Source: Bordetella genomosp. 13
GTDB taxonomy: Bacteria; Pseudomonadota; Gammaproteobacteria; Burkholderiales; Burkholderiaceae_B
Assembly (NCBI RefSeq): GCF_007679965.1
Contig: NZ_VEHL01000003.1
Location: forward strand, 372,001 to 436,000
Reading direction: 5' to 3'
Length of the DNA: 64,000 nucleotides
Below the pieces are notes generated by a model. It had not been told where the DNA came from and searched no databases. It saw nothing but the letters and a program-made list of their open reading frames with translations. Each line of letters opens with the position of its first letter. Within the stretch, counting starts at the first letter, position 1. A program made the position numbers and the translations under genes. Positions 1-8,842 of the stretch are shown one piece after another.

Positions 1-170
1 CCGGGCATGCCCTGCACCGTGAACACGTCGTGGTAGTTGAACGAGGAGGCGCGCACGCGGATCACCACGTGGCCTTCGGTGACCGCGGGCACGGGCTTGT
101 CGGTGACGACGCGCAGTTGGTCCAGATCGCCGTGCTGGTCCAGGACCAGCGCTTTCATCGTCTTGCTCAT
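1..170 (-). CDS. Zinc-type alcohol dehydrogenase / quinone oxidoreductase (MDR family), N-terminal part only
   Basis: The first 56 codons of a medium-chain dehydrogenase/reductase; the rest lies beyond the left edge. The peptide starts MSKTMKALVLDQHGDLDQL and continues with a stretch ending in the SFNYHDV motif, which is the GroES-like N-terminal fold that carries the substrate and zinc-binding region in this family. The start is the ATG at 170, with GGAATTCC just upstream. It is the last gene of the GntR-ABC transporter chain (24 bases after the substrate-binding protein), so it probably acts on the imported compound or its product. The catalytic and NAD(P)-binding parts are not visible, so substrate and cofactor cannot be judged. 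Confidence 0.8.
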   Translation of the reverse strand, partial: MSKTMKALVLDQHGDLDQLRVVTDKPVPAVTEGHVVIRVRASSFNYHDVFTVQGMP

Positions 171-194
171 GGGAATTCCTTGTCTGTGGTGGCG

Positions 195-1184
195 TTACTT
201 GATGGATTTGGATTGCTGCCAGGGGCCCGAGACGAACAGGTCGTCCTTCAGTTCACCCTTGATCAGGCCGCTTTCGGCGAACACCTGGTGCTGGCGCTTG
301 AGCGTGTCGATGTCGGCGGGCTCGAACGAGATGCGGTACATGTCGTTCCACAGGCCGGCGTACACCTTCGCGTCGTTCTCGGGCAGGTTGGCCGATTTCT
401 GCAGGATGCCCACGACTTCCTTGTCGTGACCCTGCGCCCAGGTCAGGGCATTGCGCATGCCGGCGATGGTGCGCGCGACCACCTCGGGATGGGCCTGCAC
501 GAAGTCGCTGCGCACCGCGCCGATGCCGATGTAGGGCACCGAGTCGGACTTGGTCAGGCGGCGCCATTCGTCGGCGAAGCTGCCCAGTTTGGTGACCTTC
601 AGTTCGTTCAGCTGGGCCACGGTGACCGAGCGCAGCGCGGCGGCGTCCACCTGCTTCTGCGCCAGGAACTGGGCCAGGCGCGATTCGTTGCCGCCCACCA
701 GCGAGAAGTCGTTGGCCTTGATGCCGTGGTTGCCCGCCAGCACGGCGCCGGCGATCACGGCCACGGAGCTGCCGGCCGGCGACATGCCGACCTTCTTGCC
801 GCGCAGGCCGTCCAGCGACTTGATCGGCGAACCCTCGGGCACGACGAACTGCACGTCGGCGGGCTGGGTGGCCGCGAAGATCCTGATGGGCACGCCCTCG
901 GCCGCGCTGCTGAAGACGCCGGCCGCGGGCGCGCCGTAGGCCAGGTCGATGGAGTTGGACGCCAGCGCGCGCAAGGGCGCGTTCACGTCGGGAAAGCGCA
1001 CGAACTCGACGTCCAGGTTCTGCTGCTTGAGGAACTCGGTGGCTTCCAGCACGGCGCCGTAGCCCAGGCTGACGCCGCTGCTCCAGTAGCCGATGCGAAC
1101 TTTGTCGGCGGCATGGGCAGCGCCCGAGGCGAGGGCGGCCACGGCGACCAGGGCCGCGGACAGGGGTTTCTTCCATTGCATCAT
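195..1184 (-). CDS. ABC transporter periplasmic substrate-binding protein, SsuA/NMT1-like
   Basis: 329 residues. A signal peptide (MMQWKKPLSAALVAVAAL, then an alanine-rich cleavage region ending AHA) precedes a mature start DKVRIGYWSSGVSLGYGAV, typical of the SsuA/TauA/NMT1-like binding proteins that feed sulfonates, nitrate, taurine or thiamine precursors to an ABC permease. I chose the ATG at 1184 because GGGAG lies about 8 bases upstream and it places the signal peptide at the N-terminus; the frame stays open further upstream only because it overlaps the permease region. It sits between the permease and the dehydrogenase gene in a run of same-strand genes. The ligand cannot be read from sequence; aliphatic sulfonate is only the commonest annotation for the family. 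Confidence 0.88.
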   Translation of the reverse strand: MMQWKKPLSAALVAVAALASGAAHAADKVRIGYWSSGVSLGYGAVLEATEFLKQQNLDVEFVRFPDVNAPLRALASNSIDLAYGAPAAGVFSSAAEGVPIRIFAATQPADVQFVVPEGSPIKSLDGLRGKKVGMSPAGSSVAVIAGAVLAGNHGIKANDFSLVGGNESRLAQFLAQKQVDAAALRSVTVAQLNELKVTKLGSFADEWRRLTKSDSVPYIGIGAVRSDFVQAHPEVVARTIAGMRNALTWAQGHDKEVVGILQKSANLPENDAKVYAGLWNDMYRISFEPADIDTLKRQHQVFAESGLIKGELKDDLFVSGPWQQSKSIK

Positions 1185-1204
1185 GATGTGCACTCCCAGT
1201 GCTT

Positions 1205-1987
1205 TCAAAGAGGTTTCCAGCGGAAGAGCCGGCGTTCCAGGGGCTTGAGCACCCCGCTTTCGATCAGCAGCATCAGCACCACCAGCAGCAGCGTCCAGGC
1301 GAACACCTGGTCGGTCTGCACCAGGTCGGCGGCCTGGCGCAAGCGGTAGCCGATGCCGTCGGACGAGCCCAGCGTCTCGGCCACCAGCGAGACGCGCCAG
1401 CCGAAGCCGAAGGCCAGCCGCGCGCCTGAGAAGAAGTAGGGCAGGATGCTGGGCAGGTAGATCTTGCGCAGCACCTGCGCGCGCGACATGCGGAAGCTGC
1501 GCGCCAGCTCGACGTGCTGGCGGTCGACGTTCTGCGAGCCCTGCCACACGTTGGTCAGGATCAGCGGCATCGCGGTCATGAACACCACGAACACCGTGGT
1601 GGCGTTGGAGATGCCGAACCAGATGATGGCGAACACCGCCCAGATGGCGGACGACACGGTGTTCATCACGGCCAGCAGCGGTTCGAAGAAGCGCGCCAGC
1701 GCGCGGCTGGAGCCCAATGCCAGGCCCAGCGGCGTGCCGATCAGCGCGGCCAGCACGAAGCCGGTGACCACGCGCGACATGGTCACGCCGATGTCGTGCA
1801 GGAAGCTGTCGGTGCGCGTCAGGTTCAGGAACGCCTGCAATACCTTCTCGGGTCCGGGCAGCACGAAGGCGGGCATGCGTTGCGCGGCCAGGAACCAGAT
1901 CAGCACGAAGATGGCGGCCAGCGCGACGCGCTGGGCGACCAGCAGGCCGATGCGGGCGGCGGGATGGCTCAATGCGGTGGCGCTCAT
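1205..1987 (-). CDS. ABC transporter permease, SsuC-like (BPD_transp_1)
   Basis: 260 residues with about six hydrophobic segments. The first (VALAAIFVLIWFLAAQ) follows a short cytoplasmic N-terminus. The cytoplasmic EAA loop that docks the ATPase is recognisable around HVELARSFRMSRAQVLRKIYLPSILP. The start ATG overlaps the stop of the ATPase gene by four bases (ATGA), so the two are translationally coupled. It forms the membrane channel of the importer with the neighbouring ATPase and binding protein. Family assignment is firm; the substrate is not known. Confidence 0.9.
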   Translation of the reverse strand: MSATALSHPAARIGLLVAQRVALAAIFVLIWFLAAQRMPAFVLPGPEKVLQAFLNLTRTDSFLHDIGVTMSRVVTGFVLAALIGTPLGLALGSSRALARFFEPLLAVMNTVSSAIWAVFAIIWFGISNATTVFVVFMTAMPLILTNVWQGSQNVDRQHVELARSFRMSRAQVLRKIYLPSILPYFFSGARLAFGFGWRVSLVAETLGSSDGIGYRLRQAADLVQTDQVFAWTLLLVVLMLLIESGVLKPLERRLFRWKPL

Positions 1988-2790
1988 TGCTGCACCTTCA
2001 GTCGAAGCTGGCGCGTCTGCTCGGCGACGTCGCGGTCGGTGGGCACGCGCGGCCGCGCCAGCGGCACGGGCACGATCTCGCGTACGCGTCCGGGACGCGG
2101 GGCCAGCAGCACGATGCGGTCGGCCAGCACCACGGCCTCTTCCACGTCGTGGGTGACGAACAGCACGGTGGTGCCCTTCATGGCCTGGATGCGCAGCAGT
2201 TCCTCGTGCATCTGCGTGCGGGTGTGCGGATCGAGCTTGGAGAAGGGCTCGTCCATCAGCAGGATGTCGGGCTCGATGACCAGGCTGCGGGCCAGGGCCA
2301 CGCGGCTGCGCATGCCGCCGGACAGCTGGTGCGGCCAATGGCGCTCGAAGCCGGCCAGGCCGACCATCTCGAGCGCCGCGTCGGCGCGGCGATGGCGTTT
2401 GGCCGAGTCCACGCCCTGCGCCTCCAGGCCGAAAGCGACGTTCTCGCGCACGCTGCGCCACGGCAGCAGGCGATCTTCCTGGAACAGGTACGCCATGCGC
2501 TGCCAGTCGCGGAAGCGTTCGGCGGGCTGGCCGTCGATCTCCAGCGCGCCGCCGTCGCGCGTCAGCAGGCCCGAGATGATGTTCAGCAGCGTGCTCTTGC
2601 CGCAGCCGGACGCGCCCAGCAGGGCCACGACCTCGCCGCGGCCGACCGAGAAGGAAATATTGCGCAGCGCTTCGAGCCCGTCGAAGTGCTTGGACACGCC
2701 ATCGACGCGCAGCATGGCGGGCGCGATGTCGGTCGTGGCGGCAGGCATGGCCTGCCCGTGGATCTGCGGCTGCGCGGCAAGGACGTTCAT
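1984..2790 (-). CDS. ABC transporter ATP-binding protein, SsuB/TauB-like
   Basis: 268 residues, the usual length for this family. Walker A (GASGCGKST), the Q-loop region (YLFQEDRLLPW), the signature motif (LSGGM, slightly unusual in having Met then RSR instead of the common LSGGQ) and Walker B with the catalytic Glu (ILLMDEP) are all present, followed by the switch His in VTHDVEEA. It powers the importer made with the permease downstream. Its start overlaps the end of the GntR gene by four bases, which places the regulator and the transporter on one transcript. Confidence 0.92.
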   Translation of the reverse strand: MNVLAAQPQIHGQAMPAATTDIAPAMLRVDGVSKHFDGLEALRNISFSVGRGEVVALLGASGCGKSTLLNIISGLLTRDGGALEIDGQPAERFRDWQRMAYLFQEDRLLPWRSVRENVAFGLEAQGVDSAKRHRRADAALEMVGLAGFERHWPHQLSGGMRSRVALARSLVIEPDILLMDEPFSKLDPHTRTQMHEELLRIQAMKGTTVLFVTHDVEEAVVLADRIVLLAPRPGRVREIVPVPLARPRVPTDRDVAEQTRQLRLKVQQ

Positions 2791-3539
2791 CGCCAGCTCC
2801 CTGGACCGTTGACGGGGATCGCCGCGCCGGTCTCTGCCAGGCTGGCGTACAGTTTTTCCAGGGTCATCGCCTGGAATGTCTCGATGTGGCGGCGCGCGAT
2901 GGTTTCCGCGCGCTTGCCATCTCCCTCCGCCAACGCCTCGATCAGCGCGTTGTGGTCATGCTTGATCTCGGGCTTGGTCTTCTGCACGCCGAAGCCCAGC
3001 GCCACCAGGCGCGACATCTCGTCCATCAGCTGGCCCAGCGTGCGGTGCAGCCGCACGTTGCCGCTGGCCTGCGCAATGGCCAGGTGGAAGGCCTTGTTGG
3101 CGTCCATGAAGACGTCGATCTGGTCGCTGAGCTGCAGTACCGGGTGCTGCACGCGGCAGGCGGCTTCCAGTTGCCGCAGCAGCGCGATGTCGGCACGGCC
3201 GGCGGCCAGGCGCGCGGCCAGCGGTTCCAGCTGCACGCGCAGGGTGAAGACCTCTTCGACGTCGCGCAGCAGGATGGGCGCGACCTGGTAACCCTTGCGC
3301 GGCCGCGAACGCACGAAGCCTTCCTGCGCCAGGCGCGTCAGCGCGATGCGGCAGCTGGTCTTGCGGATGCCATAGCGCGCCATCAGTTCGGGCTCCGTGA
3401 CGAAGGCGCCCGGCGGCAGGCGGCACGACAGCACGTCGCGCCGCAGGCGCACGTAGGCGTCGTCGCCGAAGCTCAGGGGCGCCGCCGTTTCATCGGAAAC
3501 GGAATCGGGGCTCGACACGGAGAGTTGAATGTCTGGCAT
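2787..3539 (-). CDS. GntR-family transcriptional regulator with FCD effector domain
   Basis: 250 residues. A winged helix occupies about residues 25-90 (LRRDVLSCRLPPGAFVTEPE, then LTRLAQEGFVRSRPRKGYQV), followed by an all-helical FCD domain (VFTLRVQLEPLAARLAAG, then FHLAIAQASGN and a conserved His region HDHNALIEAL) that in FadR-type regulators binds a small acid, often through a metal. It is the first gene of the transporter operon and faces the thiolase gene across a 400-bp region, so it probably senses the compound taken up and represses its own operon, the thiolase, or both. Ligand unknown. Confidence 0.88.
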   Translation of the reverse strand: MPDIQLSVSSPDSVSDETAAPLSFGDDAYVRLRRDVLSCRLPPGAFVTEPELMARYGIRKTSCRIALTRLAQEGFVRSRPRKGYQVAPILLRDVEEVFTLRVQLEPLAARLAAGRADIALLRQLEAACRVQHPVLQLSDQIDVFMDANKAFHLAIAQASGNVRLHRTLGQLMDEMSRLVALGFGVQKTKPEIKHDHNALIEALAEGDGKRAETIARRHIETFQAMTLEKLYASLAETGAAIPVNGPGSWR

Positions 3540-3939
3540 CGCTGTGGGGCTTTTTCATCGCTGCGCTGAACGGCTCACAGAAGAGATGAAGTGCGCTTAC
3601 ACCTCATCGATTCTAGGGACGTGCCGCGCCCAGGCGAACGAAGAAAAAATACTTTGCATATGCCCAAATGGACAGGTTTCACGGGGTTTGTGGGCAACTC
3701 AGTTGGGCCGCCCAGCCAGCCGATGCACCGTCTTCGCGCGTGCCCTGGCGCGGTGCGGCAAGGCGGCAAGGCTGGCATGCAGCGGCTTGCCGCGCCGGCA
3801 TGCTGCAATTATCATGATGATCAACATTTATTTTGTCCTTTGCGCATTTGCCATGCCTGGGGCCGCCCCAAAACCGGGATGCATCGCCGCGCCCCATGGC
3901 TGTGCGTTGTCCCTCTTGCCTTTTCATACGGAGTCCTGC
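3540..3939. promoter_or_regulatory. Divergent control region between the GntR regulator and the thiolase
   Basis: 400 bases without a convincing gene. Two AT-rich patches stand out in GC-rich DNA: one around 3645-3670 (AAAAAATACTTTGCATATGC, containing the 8-base palindrome GCATATGC) nearer the GntR gene, and one around 3807-3840 (AATTATCATGATGATCAAC then ATTTATTTTG, containing the palindrome ATCATGAT) before the thiolase. Each is a reasonable place for a promoter and a GntR/FCD operator, but I do not see a clear -35/-10 pair. An open frame reading through this region on the plus strand is only an upstream extension of the thiolase. Confidence 0.4.
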
Positions 3940-5145
3940 ATGACGAATGAAGATCCCATCGTGATCGTTTCGGCCGCACGCACACCCCTGGGCCGTTTCC
4001 AGGGCGCGTTGGCGCCGCTGGCCGCGCCCGCGCTGGGCGCGCACGCCATACGGGCCGCGCTGCAGCGCGCGGGCCTCGATGCGGCGCGCGTGGACGAAGG
4101 CTTCATGGGCTGCGTGCTGCCCGCGGGCACGGGGCAGGCGCCCGCGCGCCAGGCCATGCGCGCAGCTGGGCTGCCCGACGCGGCCGGCGCCACCACCGTC
4201 AACAAGGTGTGCGGCTCGGGCATGAAGGCGGTGATGCTGGCGCACGACCTGCTGCGGGCGGGCTCCGCCGACGTGGTGCTGGCCGGCGGCATGGAGTCGA
4301 TGAGCAACGCGCCGTATCTGCTGGCCAAGGCGCGTGGCGGCTATCGCTACGGCCACGACCGCCTGTATGACCACGCGGCGCTGGACGGTTTGGAAGACGC
4401 GTACGAAGCGGGCCGCCCCATGGGCGACTTCGGCGAGGCCGCCGCCCAGGCCTACGGCTTCGACCGGTCCGCGCAGGATGCCTATGCGATGGAGACCTTG
4501 CGGCGCGCCCGCGCCGCGGTCGAAGGCGGCGCCTTCGGGCAGGAGATCGTGCCCGTGCCGGTGCCGGGCAAGGGCGGCGATACGCTGGTCGCGCAGGACG
4601 AGATTCCCATGCGCGTATCGCCCGACAGGATCCCGTCGCTCAAGCCCGCGTTCCGGCCCGATGGCACGATCACCGCGGCCAGCGCGTCGGCCAATGCCGA
4701 CGGCGCGGCCGCGCTGCTGCTGACGCGCCGGTCGATCGCGTTGCGCGACGGGCTGCCGATGCTGGCCGAGATCCGTGCCCACGCGACGCACAGCCAGGCG
4801 CCCGCCTGGTACACCACCGCGCCCATTCCCGCGATCCGCAAGGTGCTGGATCGCGCGGGCTGGCAGGTGGGCGACGTGGACCTGTTCGAGATCAACGAGG
4901 CCTTCGCCGTGGTGGCGATGGCGGCGGCGCATGACCTGGGCATCGCGGCCGAACGCCTGAACGTGCATGGCGGCGCCTGCGCGCTGGGGCATCCCATCGG
5001 CGCGACCGGCGCGCGGCTGCTGGTCACGTTGCTGTACGCCTTGCGGCAGCGCGGCCTGCGGCGCGGCGTGGCCGCGTTGTGCATCGGCGGTGGCGAGGCC
5101 ACGGCGGTGGCGGTGGAACTGCCGCAGGCGCGTGGAATGTCGTAG
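3940..5145 (+). CDS. Thiolase (acetyl-CoA C-acyltransferase)
   Basis: 401 residues, full length for a degradative or biosynthetic thiolase. The nucleophile Cys91 lies in NKVCGSGMKAVM. The second catalytic region EINEAFAVV, the His motif (GACALGHPIGATGAR) and the C-terminal catalytic Cys in CIGGGEA are all present, so the enzyme should be active in condensing or cleaving acyl-CoAs. I chose the ATG at 3940 because CGGAG lies 6 bases upstream and the family start VIVSAARTPLGRF follows at once. No beta-oxidation partner lies next to it. It might serve a dicarboxylate or aromatic pathway, including the products of the box pathway 20 kb away, but nothing here proves that. Confidence 0.9.
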   Translation: MTNEDPIVIVSAARTPLGRFQGALAPLAAPALGAHAIRAALQRAGLDAARVDEGFMGCVLPAGTGQAPARQAMRAAGLPDAAGATTVNKVCGSGMKAVMLAHDLLRAGSADVVLAGGMESMSNAPYLLAKARGGYRYGHDRLYDHAALDGLEDAYEAGRPMGDFGEAAAQAYGFDRSAQDAYAMETLRRARAAVEGGAFGQEIVPVPVPGKGGDTLVAQDEIPMRVSPDRIPSLKPAFRPDGTITAASASANADGAAALLLTRRSIALRDGLPMLAEIRAHATHSQAPAWYTTAPIPAIRKVLDRAGWQVGDVDLFEINEAFAVVAMAAAHDLGIAAERLNVHGGACALGHPIGATGARLLVTLLYALRQRGLRRGVAALCIGGGEATAVAVELPQARGMS

Positions 5146-5396
5146 GCGTCTGGAGCGTCGCAAGCGCTCGCGGCCTGCCGCAGGCGCCGGCGGACCCGGC
5201 AGGCGCATCCGGTGGCGCGATTCCCCCGCGCCCTGCGCGATCGGATCTGTGGAATAATGAACGACAACAAGTCTCAATAGCATCCTGGGGCCCGCCTGGC
5301 GGCGGCCTCCCTCCGGCGCGGCGGCCAGCGGCCGCCGCCTGTGCGGCGTTTCGCCCGGCGGCTATCGGGTGGATCCAGCACGCATCGAGGACCGGC

Positions 5397-6980
5397 ATGA
5401 GAGCCGACGGCAAGCGCGAGGGGTTGCGGCAGGCGATGGCCTGGCTGCACACATGGTCAGGCCTGATCCTGGGCTGGCTGATGTTCATCATCTTCTTCAC
5501 CGGCTCGCTGAGCTACGTGCGCGAAGAGATCACGGCGTGGATGCACCCCGAGACGCATCGCGTCACGGAATCGCGCGGCGACGCGGTCGCCGGCGCGGTG
5601 GCGGTCGGCCTGGCGCATCTGCAGGAGCATGCGCAGGGCGCGACCCGCTGGTGGATCGACCTGCCGGGGCCGCGGGACGGCAGCCTGGGCGTGGCCTGGC
5701 GCAGCCAGGAGCCGCGCGGTCCGGTATCGCGGGCGACCCTGGATCCCGGCTCGGGGCAGGGCCTGTCGGTGCGCGCCACCGAAGGCGGCGACTTCTTCTA
5801 TCACCTGCACGGGCACCTGTACGGCATGCCCCGGCTGTGGGCCCGCGCGCTGATCGGCTTCGCCGCCGCGGTGATGTTCGTCGCGCTCATCTGCGGGATC
5901 ATCCTGCACAAGAAAATCTTCATCGATTTCTTCACGTTCCGGCCCGGCAAGGGCGCGCGGTCCTGGATGGACGGGCATGCGGTGTCGGCCGTGCTGGCCT
6001 TGCCGTTCTACCTGGTGATGGCGTTCAGCGGCATGCTGCTGACGGGACCGAGCATCATGCCGTGGGCCAATCCCTCATTGCCGGGGCCGGTGGTGGGCAC
6101 GGACATCCGGGGTCGCGTGGCGGCGCCGGCGGCGGCCAGGCCCGGCGCGGCCGCGCAGGAGGCGCCGCCGCCCGTCGAGGCAGTCTTGCCGCGTGTGCTG
6201 GCGCAGGCGCGCCAGGCGTGGGGCGACGACGGCGTGGCGCGCATCGTCGTGATCAATCCCGGCACCGCTCGCGCCCAATACGACGTGCGGCGCCGCGGCG
6301 GCGGACCGGTGCAGCCCGACGACCAGCGCCTGTTCGACGCGGCCGGCCAATCGCTGCCCGGCACGGCCGCGCAGCCGGGCGCCGCGGTGGTCGTCTACGA
6401 AAGCCTGCAGGCGGTGCATCGCGGCCGCTATGCCGACGCGCTGCTGCGCAACCTGCTGTGGCTGTGCGGCCTGCTGGGCACGGCGATGGTCGCCAGCGGC
6501 CAGCTGCTGTGGGTGGCCAAGCGCGTGCCCGCCGGCAAGCGGCCCACGCCGGGCCAGCGGCTGGTGCAGGTCGTCAATGCCGGCATCCTGGGCGGCGTGC
6601 CGCTGGCCGTGGCGGTGTACTTCTGGATGAATCGCCTGGCGCCGGCCGGGCTGGCCGAGCGTGCCGACCTGGAAGCGCGCGGCTTCTTCATCGCGTGGGG
6701 CCTGTGCCTGGCGTGGGCGGCCATCAGGCCGTATCGTCACGCATGGCGGCTGCCCCTGGCGCTGGCAGCGTTGCTGCTGGCCGGACTGCCCGTGCTGAAC
6801 GCCGAGACGGGCGGGCTGGGCCTGATCGACAGCATGTCCCATGGACAATGGGCCGTGGCGGCGTTCGACCTGTATGCGCTGGGCGTGGCCGCGTTGCTGG
6901 GATGGGTAGCCTGGCGGACGGGCCGTGCGCGGGTGGGCGCGCAGCCGCCGCGCCGCGGGGTTGACGCCGCGCCGGCCTGA
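5397..6980 (+). CDS. PepSY-associated TM protein (PiuB-like)
   Basis: 527 residues. The N-terminus has a short basic segment then a strongly hydrophobic helix (TWSGLILGWLMFIIFF), followed by a periplasmic PepSY-like part (about residues 40-150), further helices (FAAAVMFVALICGIIL; AVLALPFYLVMAFSGMLL), a second soluble PepSY-like region, and four or more C-terminal helices. His residues in helix contexts (LHTWSG, YHLHGHLYG, LHKKIF) fit the haem- or metal-linked PepSY_TM family often found near siderophore receptors. No receptor gene is adjacent, so a role in ferric-siderophore reduction is inferred from family only. The start at 5397 is preceded by GAGG; the frame is open upstream but that part is not conserved-looking. 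Confidence 0.82.
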   Translation: MRADGKREGLRQAMAWLHTWSGLILGWLMFIIFFTGSLSYVREEITAWMHPETHRVTESRGDAVAGAVAVGLAHLQEHAQGATRWWIDLPGPRDGSLGVAWRSQEPRGPVSRATLDPGSGQGLSVRATEGGDFFYHLHGHLYGMPRLWARALIGFAAAVMFVALICGIILHKKIFIDFFTFRPGKGARSWMDGHAVSAVLALPFYLVMAFSGMLLTGPSIMPWANPSLPGPVVGTDIRGRVAAPAAARPGAAAQEAPPPVEAVLPRVLAQARQAWGDDGVARIVVINPGTARAQYDVRRRGGGPVQPDDQRLFDAAGQSLPGTAAQPGAAVVVYESLQAVHRGRYADALLRNLLWLCGLLGTAMVASGQLLWVAKRVPAGKRPTPGQRLVQVVNAGILGGVPLAVAVYFWMNRLAPAGLAERADLEARGFFIAWGLCLAWAAIRPYRHAWRLPLALAALLLAGLPVLNAETGGLGLIDSMSHGQWAVAAFDLYALGVAALLGWVAWRTGRARVGAQPPRRGVDAAPA

Positions 6981-7137
6981 GGACGAGCGGCGGATCGGTC
7001 GGCGCGATGCACGACCTGCCGTGCGGGCAGGTCCGGCGACGTGCCGCCTGGACGGCGGGACGTGCGGCGCCAGGCGCGAGCGGCACCCGCCGCAAAGTTT
7101 CGTACGCGGCGGCCCGCGCGGCTGGCCATCCCGGGCA

Positions 7138-8412
7138 TCATTGCAGCATCCGCCGCGCGCGCTGCTCCAGTATCTGCTTCTCGGTGGCGTTGCGCGTCAT
7201 GCCGGCCGCGCGCAGGAACTCCTGTCGCGCCTCATCCGTGCGGCCCAGCTTCGCCAGCAGGTCGGCGCGCACGCTGGGCAGCCAGTGATAGCACGCCAGG
7301 GCGGGGTCGGCCCCCAGCGCGTCCACGCAATCCAGGCCGGCCTGCGGGCCCCAGGCCATGCCCACGGCCACGGCGCGGTTCAATGCCACGACGGGGGACG
7401 GCGCCACTTGCGTCAGCACGTCGTACAGCGCCACGATGCGCGGCCAGTCGGTGTCGGCCGCGGTGGGCGCGCGTGCATGGCAGGCCGCCAGCGCGGCCTG
7501 CAGCGCATAGGGGCCGTGCGCGCCGCCGAGGGCCTCGGCGCGCTGCAGCGCGTCCAGCCCGCGGCGGATCAGCAGGCGGTCCCAGCGGCCGCGATCCTGG
7601 TCCATCAACAGCACGGGATGGCCTTGCGCATCGGTGCGCGCGTTCAGGCGCGAGGCCTGGACCTCCATCAGCGCGCACAGGCCATGCACTTCGCTTTCAC
7701 CAGGCGCCAGGCCCGCCAGTACGCGTCCCAGCCGCAGCGCCTCGGTGCATAGCGCGGGACGCGTCCAGTCCTCACCCGCGGTGGCCGCGTAGCCTTCGTT
7801 GAAGATGAGGTAGATCACCTCCAGCACCGAGGCCAGGCGCGCGGCGCGCTCGTGCGGGCCGGGCACCTCGAACGGCACCTTGGCGGCCGACAGCGCGCGC
7901 TTGGCGCGCACGATGCGCTGCGCGATGGTGGGCTCGGGCGCGAGGAAGGCGCGCGCGATTTCCGCAGTGGACAGCCCGCCCAGCACGCGCAGCGTCAGCG
8001 CCACGCGCGCGTCCGCCGACAGCATGGGATGGCAGGCCGTGAACACCAGCCGCAGCAGGTCGTCGCCGATGTCGTCCTGGCGCGCGGCGTCCAGGGCGTC
8101 GACGAAATCGGGCTCGACGTGCTCGCTGCGCGCTTCCATGTCCTGGCCCAGCTCCTCGTGCTTGCGCGCGTGCAGCGCATGCTGGCGCAGCAGGTCGCGC
8201 GCGCGATTCTTGGCGGTGGTCATCAGCCAGGCTCCGGGATTGTCGGGCACGCCGGCCCGCGGCCAGTGTTCCAGCGCGGCCAGCAGCGCATCCTGCGCCA
8301 GTTCCTCGGCCACGCCGACGTCGCGCACCATGCGCGCCACGCTGGCGATGACCTTCGCCGCCTCGATGCGCCAGACCGCCTCGATGGCGCGGTCGGTGGC
8401 CTCGCGCGTCAT
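7138..8412 (-). CDS. ECF RNA polymerase sigma factor with C-terminal extension (ECF42-like, DUF6596)
   Basis: 424 residues, about twice the length of a simple ECF sigma factor. Region 2 (VRDVGVAEELAQDALLAAL, then NPGAWLMTTAKNRARDLLRQ) and region 4 (LGGLSTAEIARAFLAPEPT then IAQRIVRAKRAL) occupy roughly residues 1-180. The remaining 240 residues form an alpha-helical TPR-like domain with the family motif YLIFNEGYAAT. This architecture, together with DGPF/YCII genes just upstream, is the hallmark of the ECF42 group, in which the C-terminal domain rather than a classical anti-sigma factor is thought to control activity. The start overlaps the VOC gene stop by four bases. Confidence 0.9.
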   Translation of the reverse strand: MTREATDRAIEAVWRIEAAKVIASVARMVRDVGVAEELAQDALLAALEHWPRAGVPDNPGAWLMTTAKNRARDLLRQHALHARKHEELGQDMEARSEHVEPDFVDALDAARQDDIGDDLLRLVFTACHPMLSADARVALTLRVLGGLSTAEIARAFLAPEPTIAQRIVRAKRALSAAKVPFEVPGPHERAARLASVLEVIYLIFNEGYAATAGEDWTRPALCTEALRLGRVLAGLAPGESEVHGLCALMEVQASRLNARTDAQGHPVLLMDQDRGRWDRLLIRRGLDALQRAEALGGAHGPYALQAALAACHARAPTAADTDWPRIVALYDVLTQVAPSPVVALNRAVAVGMAWGPQAGLDCVDALGADPALACYHWLPSVRADLLAKLGRTDEARQEFLRAAGMTRNATEKQILEQRARRMLQ

Positions 8413-8819
8413 TGCACGCCGCCCATGGCCTCCGGGTCCATGTAGAACACTTCCCAGGCGTGGCCGTCCAGGTCGTCGAAGCCGTGCTGGTACATGAAGC
8501 CATGGTCCCGCGCCTCGCGCGGCGCCGTGCCGCCGGCGGCCAGGGCCTTCTGCACCACGGCCTCTACCTCGGCGCGGCTGTCGCAGTTCAGCGCGATCAG
8601 CACTTCGGTGGCCTGCGTGGCGTCGGCCACGGGCTTGCTGCAGAAGGTCTTGAAGTAATCGCGCACCAGCAGCATGGCGTGGATGTGCTCGCCGATGACC
8701 ATGCACGTGGCGTTCTGGTCGGTGAACTGAGGGTTGAAGGTGAAACCCAGTTTGGTGAAGAAGGCCACGGACCTGTCCAGGTCGGCCACGGGCAGGTTGA
8801 CGAAGATTTGCTTGGGCAT
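8409..8819 (-). CDS. VOC (glyoxalase/bleomycin-resistance) family protein
   Basis: 136 residues. The N-terminus MPKQIFVNLPVADLDRSV followed by FFTKLGFTFNP is the first beta-alpha-beta unit of the VOC fold, and the C-terminal GFDDLDGHAWEVFYMDP is the second unit with the usual metal-ligand Glu. Proteins of this subgroup are commonly annotated as lactoylglutathione lyase-like but most have no known reaction. It lies between a DGPF protein and the ECF sigma factor, sharing four bases with the latter, so it belongs to the same regulatory or stress unit. Confidence 0.88.
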   Translation of the reverse strand: MPKQIFVNLPVADLDRSVAFFTKLGFTFNPQFTDQNATCMVIGEHIHAMLLVRDYFKTFCSKPVADATQATEVLIALNCDSRAEVEAVVQKALAAGGTAPREARDHGFMYQHGFDDLDGHAWEVFYMDPEAMGGVQ

Positions 8820-8842
8820 GGCGGTCTCGCTTGGTGAGGCGC

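Noticed and set aside
5079..5396. 106-residue N-terminal extension of the PepSY protein
   Set aside because: Overlaps the thiolase end, has arbitrary composition, and the ATG at 5397 has GAGG upstream and begins the conserved helix.
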